A DNA stretch of 64,000 nt from UBA4582 sp002389265. GTDB taxonomy: Bacteria > Pseudomonadota > Gammaproteobacteria > Pseudomonadales > Azotimanducaceae. A program made the position numbers and the translations under genes. The stretch is from contig CALSRT010000012.1 in assembly GCA_943788825.1 (NCBI GenBank), forward strand, positions 49,788-113,787. Direction: 5' to 3'. Of the stretch, positions 17,849-27,665 are shown in pieces. The notes beneath the pieces are model-generated. The model worked only from the letters and a program-made list of their open reading frames with translations, was not told where the DNA came from and made no database searches. Position 1 is the first letter of the stretch. Every line of letters starts with the position of its first letter.

Positions 17849-19018
17849 ATGAACCTTCACGAATATCAGGCGAAACAATTGTTCGCTGAATACGGTTTAC
17901 CCGTATCCAAAGGCCATGCTGTAGATACAGCAGATGAGGCTGTAGCAGCGGCAAAAGAATTAGGTGGCGAGCGCTGGGTGATCAAGGTTCAAGTTCACGC
18001 AGGCGGTCGGGGTAAGGCCGGTGGCGTGAAGCTGGTGTCAACAGAAGCCGAGATACGCGCGTTTGCCGCTCAGCATATCGGCACTAATCTCGTGACTTTT
18101 CAGACTGATGAGCATGGTCAGCCGGTCAGCAAAATTTATATTGAAGAGTGTACGGATATCGCGCGTGAGCTGTATCTGGGTGCGGTCATCGATCGGTCGT
18201 CACGACGAGTTGTGTTTATGGCATCTACCGAGGGTGGTGTGGAAATCGAAACCGTCGCCGAGGAAACTCCGGAAAAAATTCTCAAGGCAGTGATTGACCC
18301 GGCTATCGGTGGCATGCCCTATCAGGGCCGAGACCTTGCTTTCCAACTGGGTCTTGAAGGCAAGCAGGTCAATCAGTTTGCCAATGTTTTCACTTCCTTG
18401 GCCAAGCTGTTCCAGGAAAATGATCTGGCGCTGCTGGAGATCAATCCGCTAGTTGTCACCAGTGACGGTGACATTCACTGTCTGGACGCGAAGGTCTCCA
18501 TTGATGGCAATGCTATTTACCGACAGAAGACACTCGCCGCGATGCATGATCCGTCACAGGAAGATGCCCGCGAGAGTCAGGCCGCTGAGTTCGGTCTGAA
18601 TTATGTTGCGCTAGACGGCAACATTGGTTGCATGGTCAACGGTGCTGGTCTGGCGATGGGAACAATGGACTTGGTGAAACTGCATGGTGGCAAGCCGGCT
18701 AACTTCCTTGATGTGGGCGGTGGTGCGACCAAGGAGACCGTCAGTGAAGCGTTTAAGATCATATTGTCTGACACCAACGTCAAGGCTGTACTCATCAACA
18801 TTTTTGGTGGCATTGTCCGCTGTGATGTTATCGCTGAAGGTATTATCGGTGCAGTGAAGGAAGTTGGCGTCACCCTGCCAGTAGTCGTGCGTTTTGAAGG
18901 TAATAATGCGGCCCTTGGGGTGAAAGCCCTGGCCGATAGTGATGTCGATATTATTGCTGCAACAAGTCTGACGGATGCCGTCCAGCAAGCAGTGAAAGCC
19001 GCCGGAGGTGCAGCGTGA
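17849..19018 (+). CDS. sucC: Succinyl-CoA synthetase beta subunit
   Basis: With SucD converts succinyl-CoA to succinate with substrate-level phosphorylation. The 389-residue product opens with MNLHEYQAKQLFAEYGLPV, the classical start, and has an ATP-grasp fold (VQVHAGGRGKAGGVKLV, KIYIEEC, LEINPLVVT with Mg ligands). The C-terminal CoA-ligase-type domain contains GAGLAMGTMDLVKLHGG and NIFGGIVRCDVIAEGI. Its stop codon overlaps the GTG start of sucD (GTGA), showing translational coupling. Confidence 0.98.
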   Translation: MNLHEYQAKQLFAEYGLPVSKGHAVDTADEAVAAAKELGGERWVIKVQVHAGGRGKAGGVKLVSTEAEIRAFAAQHIGTNLVTFQTDEHGQPVSKIYIEECTDIARELYLGAVIDRSSRRVVFMASTEGGVEIETVAEETPEKILKAVIDPAIGGMPYQGRDLAFQLGLEGKQVNQFANVFTSLAKLFQENDLALLEINPLVVTSDGDIHCLDAKVSIDGNAIYRQKTLAAMHDPSQEDARESQAAEFGLNYVALDGNIGCMVNGAGLAMGTMDLVKLHGGKPANFLDVGGGATKETVSEAFKIILSDTNVKAVLINIFGGIVRCDVIAEGIIGAVKEVGVTLPVVVRFEGNNAALGVKALADSDVDIIAATSLTDAVQQAVKAAGGAA

Positions 19019-19887
19019 GTGTTCTAATTGATTCAAATACAAAAGTAATTTGTCAGGGTTTTACCGGTTCCCAGGGAACGCTACACTCTAAGCAGGCGCT
19101 GGAGTACGGCACTAAATTGGTGGGTGGTATCACGCCCGGTAAAGGCGGTCAGCGACATCTCGAGCTGCCGGTATTCAATACAGTTAAGGAAGCCGTGCGT
19201 GAAACGGGTGCGACAGCCTCGGTGATTTATGTACCTGCGGCCTATGCCAAAGATGGCATTCTGGAAGCGGCAGACGCCGGTATTGAATTAATCGTCTGCA
19301 TTACTGAAGGTGTGCCGACCCTTGATATGCTGTCGGTCAAAGCCAGCCTTGATACTCGCGGGATTCGTTTGATCGGGCCTAATTGTCCGGGTGTCATCAC
19401 TCCGGGGCAATGTAAGATCGGTATCATGCCCGGGTCGATTCACCTGCCGGGTAAGGTCGGGATTGTGTCGCGGTCAGGCACTTTGACTTACGAGGCTGTC
19501 AAGCAAACCACAGATCTGGGTTTTGGGCAGAGCACCTGCGTTGGTATTGGTGGTGATCCTATCCCGGGCAGTAACTTTATTGATATTCTTGCCATGTTTG
19601 AGGCTGATCCTGATACCCACGCTATCATTATGGTCGGTGAGATCGGTGGTAATGCCGAGGAAGAAGCTGCCGAGTTTATCAAATCCAATGTGACCAAACC
19701 CGTGGTGGGTTACATCGCGGGCGTGACTGCGCCAGCGGGTAAGCGTATGGGCCATGCCGGCGCGATTATTGCCGGTGGCAAGGGTACCGCTGATGATAAA
19801 TTTGCCGCATTGAACTCAGCAGGTGTGCATACCGTGAAGAGCTTGGCAGAAATCGGCAACGCGCTCAAAGAGCTTACTGGCTGGTAG
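19015..19887 (+). CDS. sucD: Succinyl-CoA synthetase alpha subunit
   Basis: Binds CoA and carries the phosphohistidine of succinyl-CoA synthetase. 290 residues, beginning MSVLIDSNTKVICQGFTGSQG (CoA-binding Rossmann domain). RLIGPNCPGVITPG and GIVSRSGTLTYEAV are characteristic. The active-site histidine is in the GKRMGHAGAIIAGG block, where GHAGAI is the family signature. GTG start, four-base overlap with sucC. A terminator follows directly, so this is the last gene of the sdh-suc cluster. Confidence 0.98.
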   Translation: MSVLIDSNTKVICQGFTGSQGTLHSKQALEYGTKLVGGITPGKGGQRHLELPVFNTVKEAVRETGATASVIYVPAAYAKDGILEAADAGIELIVCITEGVPTLDMLSVKASLDTRGIRLIGPNCPGVITPGQCKIGIMPGSIHLPGKVGIVSRSGTLTYEAVKQTTDLGFGQSTCVGIGGDPIPGSNFIDILAMFEADPDTHAIIMVGEIGGNAEEEAAEFIKSNVTKPVVGYIAGVTAPAGKRMGHAGAIIAGGKGTADDKFAALNSAGVHTVKSLAEIGNALKELTGW

Positions 19888-19903
19888 AGGCTGATGTTGT
19901 CGG

Positions 19904-19941
19904 GGGTAGCCATGCTTCATGCGGCGGCTACCCTTTTTTTT
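19904..19941 (+). terminator. Intrinsic terminator of the sdh-suc cluster
   Basis: The 8-bp GC-rich stem GGGTAGCC / GGCTACCC encloses a 14-base loop and is followed by eight consecutive T residues. It lies 16 bases after the sucD stop. This is a textbook rho-independent terminator. Confidence 0.92.
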
Positions 19942-20031
19942 GTCCGCAAGATGGTCTTGGGTGGTTGAAAAAATGGTCCGGTAACCCCATCTCTGCTGGC
20001 AATGCAAGTTACGTAAAAGGTGTGAGCACAC

Positions 20032-21942
20032 ATGACCGTTGAAGCGAAAAAAGAAACTCTGGGATTCCAATCTGAAGCCAAGCAACTGCTGCAGCTGATG
20101 ATTCACTCGTTGTACTCCAATAAAGAAATTTTCCTGCGCGAGCTGATCTCCAATGCCTCAGACGCCATTGACAAGTTGCGCTTTGAAGCTCTGCAAAAGA
20201 GTGATCTGCTCGGTGACGATGCCGACCTGAAAATTTGCATCGATATCGATAAAGAGGCTGGCACCATCACCATCACGGATAACGGCATTGGCATGACGCG
20301 AGATGATGCGATCAGTCATCTGGGTACCATCGCGAAATCTGGTACAGCCCAATTTTTCAGTGCGCTGACCGGTGATCAAAAGAAAGACGCACAGTTAATC
20401 GGGCAATTCGGTGTCGGTTTCTACTCAACATTTATAGTTGCTGACAAGGTTGTGGTCGAATCTCGGGCGGCCGGGAGTGCGAGCAATGAAGCCATACGGT
20501 GGATTTCTGCCGGTGAAGCAGACTTTGAAATTGAAAATATTGACCGTGAGCAGCGCGGTACATCGGTGATCCTGCATTTGAAATCAGACGAGACAGACTT
20601 TCTAGATGACTGGCGTGTTCGCAGCGTCGTCAAGAAGTATGCTGATCACGTTGCGGTACCGGTAATGATGATGTCACAGCCTGCGCCGCCTGCTGAAGGC
20701 GAGGAACCTGTAGAGGCGGAATATGAGGCGATTAATCTCGCTAAAGCACTGTGGACCCGCTCGCGAACAGAGATTACTGACGAAGAGTATCAAGAATTCT
20801 ATAAACTGGTGTCACACGACTACCAGGCGCCACTGACTTGGAGCCATAATCGTGTCGAGGGTAAGCTCGATTACACCAGTTTGATTTATATCCCATCGAA
20901 GGCCCCCTTTGATATGTGGCAGCGAGAGGCGCCGCGTGGTCTTAAGCTCTACGTACAGCGAGTCTTTATCATGGACGAGGCTGAGCAGTTTTTGCCGCTC
21001 TATCTGCGCTTCGTTAAGGGCGTGATTGATTCAAATAATCTGCCACTGAATGTGTCTCGAGAGATATTACAGAAAAATCCATCCATTGACGCGATGCGTA
21101 GTGCCCTGACGAAACGGGTGCTGGACATGCTCGAGAAGTTAGCGAAGAAAGAGCCTGAGCAGTATCAGACCTTCTGGAGCGAGTTTGGCCAGGTCATCAA
21201 AGAGGGTGTGGCTGAAGACTTTGCAAATAAGGACAAGATCGCCAAGTTGCTGCGGTTTGCAACAACCCACAGCGACAGTAAAGATCAAAACCAGCCCCTG
21301 ACGGATTATCTCGGACGAATGAAGGAAGGCCAGGAAACTATTTATTATGTGGCGGCGGATAATTATCACACAGCGATCAATAGCCCACATCTCGAAGTCT
21401 TTAAGAAAAAGGGCATCGAAGTACTGATCCTGACTGATCGCATCGATGAGTGGCTGATGAGCCATTTGATGGAATTTGAAGGCAAGAAATTTCAAGATGT
21501 AGCAAAGGGTACGCTGGATCTCGGTGACCTGGAAGATCCGAAGGAAAAAGCCGCTAATGAAGCGGTTGAGAAGCAGTTTGTTGATTTACTCGCGCGCATT
21601 CAGACCGTGCTAGGGGAAAAAGTCGAAACTGTGCGGATTACGCATCGTCTCACCGATTCGCCGGCTTGTCTGGTTGTCAACGAAGATGAAATGGGTATGC
21701 AGATGCGTCGCATACTCGAGTCAGCAGGGCAGGCTGTACCCGAGAACAAACGTACCTTTGAGTTGAACCCAACTCATCCGCTGGTTGAAAAGTTGAATGC
21801 TGAAACCGACGAGAATCGTTTCACTGATCTGGCGTTGGTGCTTTTTGATCAGGCTATGCTTGCCGAGGGTAGCCATCTAGAGGAGCCAACGAGCTATGTC
21901 AGTCGTTTGAATAAACTGCTCTTGGAATTGTCAGCGAGCTAG
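20032..21942 (+). CDS. htpG: Molecular chaperone HtpG (Hsp90)
   Basis: ATP-dependent cytosolic chaperone of the Hsp90 family, 636 residues. The N-terminal GHKL ATPase domain carries LRELISNASDAIDKLR (catalytic Glu and Mg-binding Asn), DNGIGM and GQFGVGFYS. The middle domain contains WTRSR and RGLKLYVQRVFIMD. The C-terminal dimerisation domain is complete (RRILESAGQAVPENKRTFELNP). It stands downstream of the suc terminator with its own leader and converges on the DUF1631 gene with a six-base gap and no visible terminator between them. Confidence 0.97.
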   Translation: MTVEAKKETLGFQSEAKQLLQLMIHSLYSNKEIFLRELISNASDAIDKLRFEALQKSDLLGDDADLKICIDIDKEAGTITITDNGIGMTRDDAISHLGTIAKSGTAQFFSALTGDQKKDAQLIGQFGVGFYSTFIVADKVVVESRAAGSASNEAIRWISAGEADFEIENIDREQRGTSVILHLKSDETDFLDDWRVRSVVKKYADHVAVPVMMMSQPAPPAEGEEPVEAEYEAINLAKALWTRSRTEITDEEYQEFYKLVSHDYQAPLTWSHNRVEGKLDYTSLIYIPSKAPFDMWQREAPRGLKLYVQRVFIMDEAEQFLPLYLRFVKGVIDSNNLPLNVSREILQKNPSIDAMRSALTKRVLDMLEKLAKKEPEQYQTFWSEFGQVIKEGVAEDFANKDKIAKLLRFATTHSDSKDQNQPLTDYLGRMKEGQETIYYVAADNYHTAINSPHLEVFKKKGIEVLILTDRIDEWLMSHLMEFEGKKFQDVAKGTLDLGDLEDPKEKAANEAVEKQFVDLLARIQTVLGEKVETVRITHRLTDSPACLVVNEDEMGMQMRRILESAGQAVPENKRTFELNPTHPLVEKLNAETDENRFTDLALVLFDQAMLAEGSHLEEPTSYVSRLNKLLLELSAS

Positions 21943-21948
21943 CTGCTA

Positions 21949-24243
21949 CTAATGGCTGGGGGCGACTGGCGCTAGTGAGGCCTCAGGAGCTTCTTTCAGG
22001 AGAGGGCGCTGAAAGGCGTCCTCGCTCTGCTCTTGTTGTGATGCACGCAAGTTACCGATCACTGATTCGAGTGCTCGGCTAAAGAGTAGGCCGTTGCTGA
22101 TCAACTTCACCGTGCCGTCTTTGAGTTCGCGGGCGAGACCTGCGCGGGTTTTTTCGACGACCTTGACACCTTGTTGAGTGACGAAGATATACTTATCGAT
22201 AACCTTGATTTTAGCAGCGAGTTTGCAGCGAGTAGTCAGGTCAGCCTCTCCCAGAAATTCAAACCAATCACCGACGTCAACTCGATCGACGGCTTGCATA
22301 TGGGGATCATCTTCATCGATGTCTTCAACGATAGCTGCTTGCTTATTAGTCCTCGCCGGCTGAACACCTTCGCTACTCGTACCCTGAAGTTCAACTGCAT
22401 CGCCGGTGAACCTTGCGTCACCGGTATCTGCGATTAAACCTTGCTCGAGCTGGGCGAAAGAGGCTTCTTGAATGACTGTCAGTTCCGCCATCAATCTATC
22501 GATTTCCAGGCTATCGAGTTTGGTAATTCGTAAAGCCTTACGCAGATTGTTCAGCAAACGTGGGTTGACGGTATCGAGACGGGGTCGGTCATCAGCGTGA
22601 TCCTTAGGCTGGACTGTCCACAGCAATACGTCGATCGTGTTAATGGATTGTTTCCACGCGTTGCTGCCAGGACCCTCTTTAAGTAGCAGCATCACCATAA
22701 ACTTGTGATATATCTGGCCCAAAAAGTCCTGGATAAAGGCTGGTAAATCTCGTCCAAGAATTCGCTCTGCAATTTTTTGATCCGCCAGTTCGCGGATATC
22801 TTCAATTCGCTCCTCACGCTCGTTTGCGCGCATGATGCGCTGTTCAAGGTGGTGGGTTTTGGCTGCCAAGCGCGCGCGAAATAGCCTGAAGTCTTTGAGC
22901 AGTTTATTGAAGAGTTCGATGTCGTCCGTATACTCGATTAACATCCGGCTGACCAATTCGTTCATTTTTTGATACAGCGAGTCGTTTTCCAAGTCGCGGA
23001 CTTCTGTCCAGTCAATCGCTGCTGAGGCAAATTCATTGAGGATGCTGCGAGCTGGATGGTTCTCTCGGTTGAAAAAAGTGGTGTCTGATAAAGCCACCTT
23101 GAGGATGGTGATCTGGGTTCGTCCGATCAGTTCTTTTATGGGCAGGGCGACAGAATTATCTTGCCAGATGGCTTCATAAAGTAAGGAGACCAAACTGATA
23201 ATATCGGCAGATTGCTGGTCGACAGCATTGGCCTTGCCCTTGCCCAATTCTTGGGTTTGTAACAAAAGTTCGTTGATTGACTCGGGCACATCGAGCTTCT
23301 CGAGCTCATGGTTTGTGATTTCATTGGTGCTACCGGCGCTACGCGCACCATCAATTTTCAATGACTGCTGGATGTTGGTGAGAATATCGAATAGCTCCTG
23401 CTGGCCGACCATCACGACTGTTTCGTTGTTCGCTGGACTCAATAAGCCTGCTGTCTGGGCGGCGTGAATCATCGAGCTGGGTACGGCGAATTGTTGACTT
23501 GCGGCATTAGCGGCTGACACACCACGAGCTGCTGGCCGCAGCAAGTTTTGCATCATGCCGAATAGCTCAGGATTATCTGACTCACTGTCTGCTGGTAGCG
23601 CTTCAAGCCCCCCAAAGCTATCCATCATCTCTAACTGCGGTCGAGCCTTGCTTCGACTTTGGGTTGCCCCCCGGGCAACATGGGTTGCCGTCTCTGTCCT
23701 TAGGTCCGGCATGACACCTGCTTTTATCAGCATCTGGTTGGCTTCTTGCAGGACAGTGTCGAGTTGCTTCAGCAGGACTTCATTGAATCGTCGGTAAGCG
23801 GCAAGATCATTCTTCGCTCGGCAATCAACCTTCAGCATGGCCGCCGAGAACGCCGTTGATAATTGTTGTGGGTCCAGGGGGTTCGACGACTCATCAATTT
23901 GCTTGATTTCGATCACGGCGCTTAGCCGAGTATTAAAACTGATTAAATCGGGTAGATTTTTGTTCCTGGCAGCTGCGATCATTCCTCTGGTAGCTACCAT
24001 AGTGTTGAGTTCGTCTTCCTGAACCAGAGATAGGCTATCGAAATCAACGGTGGTACTTTTTTTCGGTTGGGTAGTGGAAAGTTCATCGAATGCGCTGTTT
24101 ATATGCGTTATAAATTGCTCGGCCAACGGGTCCCTTGCTGACCCGAACAGCGCGACGCCTTCGCTTTCGTTAACCACCGTTTGGATGAGGTGTTGTAGCG
24201 TGCAAATAACAGTCTTCTGTAATGATTCGACCAAATTAGGCAC
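21949..24243 (-). CDS. DUF1631 family protein
   Basis: Large cytosolic protein of 764 residues; function not established as far as I know. I recognise the family from its overall layout: an N-terminal block with ALFGSARDPLAEQF, a long helical middle (EWTEVRDLENDSLYQKMNELVSRML, LAAKTHHLEQRIMRANEREERIEDIREL), the WLL-like IDVLLWTVQPKDHADDRPRL segment and a C-terminal beta-rich region (VGDWFEFLGE...RCKLAAKI...YIFVTQQGVKVVEKT). The last region resembles a PilZ-like fold, so c-di-GMP-related regulation is conceivable but unproven. Single gene, convergent with htpG. Confidence 0.8.
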   Translation of the reverse strand: MPNLVESLQKTVICTLQHLIQTVVNESEGVALFGSARDPLAEQFITHINSAFDELSTTQPKKSTTVDFDSLSLVQEDELNTMVATRGMIAAARNKNLPDLISFNTRLSAVIEIKQIDESSNPLDPQQLSTAFSAAMLKVDCRAKNDLAAYRRFNEVLLKQLDTVLQEANQMLIKAGVMPDLRTETATHVARGATQSRSKARPQLEMMDSFGGLEALPADSESDNPELFGMMQNLLRPAARGVSAANAASQQFAVPSSMIHAAQTAGLLSPANNETVVMVGQQELFDILTNIQQSLKIDGARSAGSTNEITNHELEKLDVPESINELLLQTQELGKGKANAVDQQSADIISLVSLLYEAIWQDNSVALPIKELIGRTQITILKVALSDTTFFNRENHPARSILNEFASAAIDWTEVRDLENDSLYQKMNELVSRMLIEYTDDIELFNKLLKDFRLFRARLAAKTHHLEQRIMRANEREERIEDIRELADQKIAERILGRDLPAFIQDFLGQIYHKFMVMLLLKEGPGSNAWKQSINTIDVLLWTVQPKDHADDRPRLDTVNPRLLNNLRKALRITKLDSLEIDRLMAELTVIQEASFAQLEQGLIADTGDARFTGDAVELQGTSSEGVQPARTNKQAAIVEDIDEDDPHMQAVDRVDVGDWFEFLGEADLTTRCKLAAKIKVIDKYIFVTQQGVKVVEKTRAGLARELKDGTVKLISNGLLFSRALESVIGNLRASQQEQSEDAFQRPLLKEAPEASLAPVAPSH

Positions 24244-24487
24244 GGAAATGAGCTGTTAGATAGAAGTGGAAAAATAACATAACGCCAATAGCAAGGTAAG
24301 TATAGCGATATAGGCAAGGTTGGGATTGAAAAATGTAAGTAATTTGTATTTTTAGAGGAAGCCTAAGCGCTGGGCTGGCGGTGCTTCTAGCGAGGTCCCG
24401 GCTGGTCTGGGAAGTTCGTCTTATGTGGTAATCTTTAGCAAACCAATGGGCATGCCGCCGCCATGAAACGTGACAAGGTGACCAGGA

Positions 24488-24940
24488 ATGAATCTACTGT
24501 TAATGCGCCACGGTGATGCCGTGATGTCATACCCCGATGCGGATAGGCCTTTGAGTTTGCTGGGTGTAGAGGAAGTCATGGCTAAGGGAGCAAGCCTGCT
24601 AGACGCGAATGTTCAGGTATCTCACATCATCGCCAGTCCCTTGTCCCGAGCCCAAGAGACTGCGGGTTTGATGGCGACCCGCCTGGGGTATCAGCCTGCG
24701 ATTCTCTGCTGGGATAGTCTTTCTCCCGCCGGTGATATGGGCCAAGTATTAGCGTTACTGGCAACCAGTAACTTCGCAACTCCGCTATTGGTCACCCATC
24801 AGCCCTTTGTCAGTGAATTCATAGATTATCTTACCGGTGAAGCCGTTATGATGGGTACGGCTTCGATTGTCGCCATTACATTGGACGTTTTTTCACCACA
24901 AACGAGTGAGCTGAGATGGTCGATAGATACCTGCGGATAA
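24488..24940 (+). CDS. sixA: Phosphohistidine phosphatase SixA-like
   Basis: Small histidine-phosphatase-fold enzyme of 150 residues. The RHG motif is at the N-terminus (LLLMRHGDAVM), a second arginine is in SPLSRAQETA, and the distal histidine is in LVTHQPFVSEF. Length and the absence of extra domains fit SixA, which in E. coli removes phosphate from phosphohistidines (ArcB HPt, and PTS proteins). An assignment to another short phosphoglycerate-mutase-like phosphatase cannot be excluded. Its end overlaps the start of the DUF4892 gene by 25 bases. Confidence 0.88.
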   Translation: MNLLLMRHGDAVMSYPDADRPLSLLGVEEVMAKGASLLDANVQVSHIIASPLSRAQETAGLMATRLGYQPAILCWDSLSPAGDMGQVLALLATSNFATPLLVTHQPFVSEFIDYLTGEAVMMGTASIVAITLDVFSPQTSELRWSIDTCG

Positions 24941-25851
24941 AACGGAACCGAATAACTAACGTCGGTATTCGAGTTCAACTGATCGGTTTCCAGAGACGAT
25001 GTTGCGCTTTGCTGTTGTTGGCCTGGTTGCCCCTGGCCGCAATGGGTGCAGACAACGGTGATAGTATCATCGCGCTGTATCCGCGTGCCCAGCTAGTTGA
25101 GAGCGCAAGCGAACAGGGCGTCTCGACTCATCGCGTCATGCTGGGTGCCTTGAAGAAAGTGAACAGCGAGATAGCGCCAGAGGCATCTCGCTACGTTCAA
25201 GGTGAACGCACGCGCAATACGTATCTACTGCCCGACGAGCCCCGTAGTAATTTGGTCTTCGATTTTTACTTGGAGCAGTTGGAGCGCCAGGGGCAGATTT
25301 TGTATCAATGTGCAGGGCGTGAGTGCGGCAGCAGTAATTATTGGGCTAACAGCGTGTTCGAGCGTCGAATCCTGTATGGCCCTGAGCAATACCAGCATTA
25401 TGTTGTCGGTGTAGTCGATGGTCAGTACCTGGCGATCTATGTCGCACAGCGCGCAACCGGGCAGGTCTATGCCCATTTAGATACCATCAAACCGCAACGA
25501 GATTCCGCAGCGGCAGCGAACGCGTTGGATTCGGCGAACCTATTGCAGGCACTGACATCCGGTGCCGCCGTCAAGATCGGGCTGCGACCTGATGTTGCCG
25601 CCACAAACAAGGTGGTTGCGGCGCTGATGGATAACCCAGCTTTAAGTCTGTACGTCGTCGGCCATGACGCGCTGCAGCGAGACGAAACCGTCCTGGCTGC
25701 GATGACGAGAACGGCTGCGGCGGCTGGCGAGTTTCGCCTGCGTTTAATCAAATTGGGTATTGCTGAGTCACGGCTACAGGCCTACGGCGTCGGGCCGCTG
25801 GCGCCAAGCATTGATGCCCCTGCGCGCCTAGAGTTGTTGTTGGCCGATTAG
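24916..25851 (+). CDS. DUF4892 domain protein with OmpA-like C-terminus
   Basis: Exported protein of 311 residues. A hydrophobic stretch at about residues 29-44 (CCALLLLAWLPLAAMGA) with an Ala-x-Ala-like end suggests a long signal peptide. The body (IALYPRAQLVESASEQGVSTHRVMLG, YQCAGRECGSSNYWANSVF, YVVGVVDGQYLAIYVAQRA) fits the DUF4892 family. The last 100 residues (VAALMDNPALSLYVVGHD...RLIKLGIAESRLQAYGVGPLAP) resemble an OmpA-like peptidoglycan-binding module. The start at 24916 overlaps sixA; the alternative would be a later start closer to the signal peptide core. Confidence 0.75.
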   Translation: MVDRYLRIKRNRITNVGIRVQLIGFQRRCCALLLLAWLPLAAMGADNGDSIIALYPRAQLVESASEQGVSTHRVMLGALKKVNSEIAPEASRYVQGERTRNTYLLPDEPRSNLVFDFYLEQLERQGQILYQCAGRECGSSNYWANSVFERRILYGPEQYQHYVVGVVDGQYLAIYVAQRATGQVYAHLDTIKPQRDSAAAANALDSANLLQALTSGAAVKIGLRPDVAATNKVVAALMDNPALSLYVVGHDALQRDETVLAAMTRTAAAAGEFRLRLIKLGIAESRLQAYGVGPLAPSIDAPARLELLLAD

Positions 25852-25888
25852 CGAAACCCTAATTGGAAAGTTTTAAACGGGTTGTCAG

Positions 25889-26458
25889 TTAGCTTGAGGA
25901 AAGATTGAGCAGTGACATGAACTCCATACGTGTTGGTGCGCTATCTCTGAAGTCGCCGAGCATGACGGAGGTTTTCATCACCGAGTTTTGTTTTTCGACA
26001 CCCCGCATCATCATACACATGTGTTTTGCTTCTATAATCACGCTGACCCCCGAGGCCGTTGTCACTGATTGAATGGCTTCAGCGATTTGCTTGGTTAGGT
26101 TTTCCTGTATTTGCAGGCGGCGAGCGTACATGTCCACCACGCGTGCTACCTTGGAGAGTCCTAGCACCTTGCCGGTCGGGATGTAAGCCACATGACATTT
26201 GCCGATAAATGGCAACATATGGTGCTCGCACATGGAATACAGCTCAATATCCTGGACGATAACCATCTCGTTAGTATCAGACTCGAACAAGGCTTCATTA
26301 ACGACCTCATCCAGAGTTTGACCATAGCCGTGGGTCAGGAATGCCATGGCTTTAGCCGCCCGTTCTGGCGTGTCGATTAAGCCCTCACGATTAGGATCTT
26401 CGCCAATCTCAGTCAAAATTTTCTTAAACGCGTCTTGCATATACTCAAGTCCAGTCAT
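25889..26458 (-). CDS. folE: GTP cyclohydrolase I
   Basis: Converts GTP to 7,8-dihydroneopterin triphosphate, the first step of folate biosynthesis. 189 residues. The zinc site is formed by the cysteine/histidine in MCEHHMLPFIGKCHVAY and the cysteine in EAKHMCMMMRGV, both present, so it is the zinc-dependent type IA enzyme. Substrate-binding blocks ARRLQIQENLTKQIAEAI and NREGLIDTPERAAKAM are intact. Divergent from aroC. Confidence 0.97.
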   Translation of the reverse strand: MTGLEYMQDAFKKILTEIGEDPNREGLIDTPERAAKAMAFLTHGYGQTLDEVVNEALFESDTNEMVIVQDIELYSMCEHHMLPFIGKCHVAYIPTGKVLGLSKVARVVDMYARRLQIQENLTKQIAEAIQSVTTASGVSVIIEAKHMCMMMRGVEKQNSVMKTSVMLGDFRDSAPTRMEFMSLLNLSSS

Positions 26459-26548
26459 TGATAGCGCTACCCTAAGCCAATCTTACAATCGGGTAAAGTG
26501 GTTGATTACTAAGTTACGACAGCGCAGCAGTTTCGGCTCACTTAGGGT

Positions 26549-26573
26549 TATAATGCGGGCTTAGGTAAAGGAG
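26549..26573 (+). promoter_or_regulatory. -10 element and ribosome-binding site of aroC
   Basis: A perfect TATAAT at 26549-26554 lies in GGGTTATAATGCGGGC, followed by AAAGGAG at 26567-26573, six bases before the aroC ATG. I see no good -35 hexamer at standard spacing, and the leader would be very short. Confidence 0.5.
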
Positions 26574-26579
26574 TGAGAT

Positions 26580-27665
26580 ATGCCGGGTAGCAGTATTGGA
26601 GACGTATTCAGAGTGACCACCTTTGGTGAGAGCCACGGCTTGGCGCTGGGCTGTATCATCGATGGTTGTCCACCGGGGATGGCGTTGAATGAACGGGACC
26701 TGCAGGGTGATCTAGATCGCCGCAAACCTGGAACCTCAAAGTATGCGACCCAGCGCCAGGAATCTGACCAGGTCAAGATTCTGTCAGGGGTATTTGAAGG
26801 ATTGACGACGGGTACGCCCATTGGCCTGCTGATTGAGAACCAAGACCAAAAATCGAAAGACTATACGAACATCAAGGACGTCTATCGACCCGCGCACGCT
26901 GACTATACTTATGCGCAAAAGTATGGCGTTCGTGATTATCGTGGGGGTGGGCGTTCCTCGGCCCGCGAGACCGCCATGCGCGTAGCAGCCGGGGCAGTGG
27001 CCAAGAAATACTTAGCCGTTGAGCACGGCATCCTGGTTAGGGGCTATATGGCGCAGATGGGTGACTTGAGCCCGCAGATCATTGATTGGGATCAGATCGA
27101 GCAAAACCCATTTTTCTGTCCAGACCCTGCGCTGGTGCCACGCCTTGAGCAAATGATCGATGCCCTGCGACGCGAGGGTGATTCTATCGGCGCGCGGATT
27201 AATATTGTCGCCTCGGGCTTAATGCCTGGACTCGGTGAGCCGGTATTTGATCGACTTGATGCGGACATTGCCCATGCAATGATGAGTATCAATGCCGTTA
27301 AGGGCGTAGAGATCGGGGCTGGATTTGCATCCATCACCCAGAAGGGCTCCATGCACCGAGATGAAATGTCACCGAACGGTTTCACGTCGAACAATGCGGG
27401 CGGCATTCTGGGGGGGATTTCCTCCGGTCAGGATATCACCGTCAGTATCGCCTTAAAGCCGACATCCAGTATTACCAAGCCAGGTCAGAGTGTCGATAGC
27501 GCCGGTAATCCTGCCGCGGTCGTGACCAAGGGCCGCCATGACCCCTGTGTTGGGGTCCGGGCTACGCCGATCGCCGAGGCCATGTTAGCCATTGTCCTGA
27601 TGGATCACCTGCTGCGGCATCGAGCACAGAATGCCAATGTCGTGCCGGTGGGGCCAAGGTTTTAA
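26580..27665 (+). CDS. aroC: Chorismate synthase
   Basis: Last step of the shikimate pathway: 5-enolpyruvylshikimate-3-phosphate to chorismate, with reduced FMN. The 361-residue product has the three family signatures: TTFGESHGLALGCIIDGCPPG at the N-terminus, the central RGGGRSSARETAMRVAAGAVA and RHDPCVGVRATPIAEAM near the end. A strong AAAGGAG fixes the ATG start. Its 3' end overlaps the convergent LysR gene by four bases. Confidence 0.97.
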   Translation: MPGSSIGDVFRVTTFGESHGLALGCIIDGCPPGMALNERDLQGDLDRRKPGTSKYATQRQESDQVKILSGVFEGLTTGTPIGLLIENQDQKSKDYTNIKDVYRPAHADYTYAQKYGVRDYRGGGRSSARETAMRVAAGAVAKKYLAVEHGILVRGYMAQMGDLSPQIIDWDQIEQNPFFCPDPALVPRLEQMIDALRREGDSIGARINIVASGLMPGLGEPVFDRLDADIAHAMMSINAVKGVEIGAGFASITQKGSMHRDEMSPNGFTSNNAGGILGGISSGQDITVSIALKPTSSITKPGQSVDSAGNPAAVVTKGRHDPCVGVRATPIAEAMLAIVLMDHLLRHRAQNANVVPVGPRF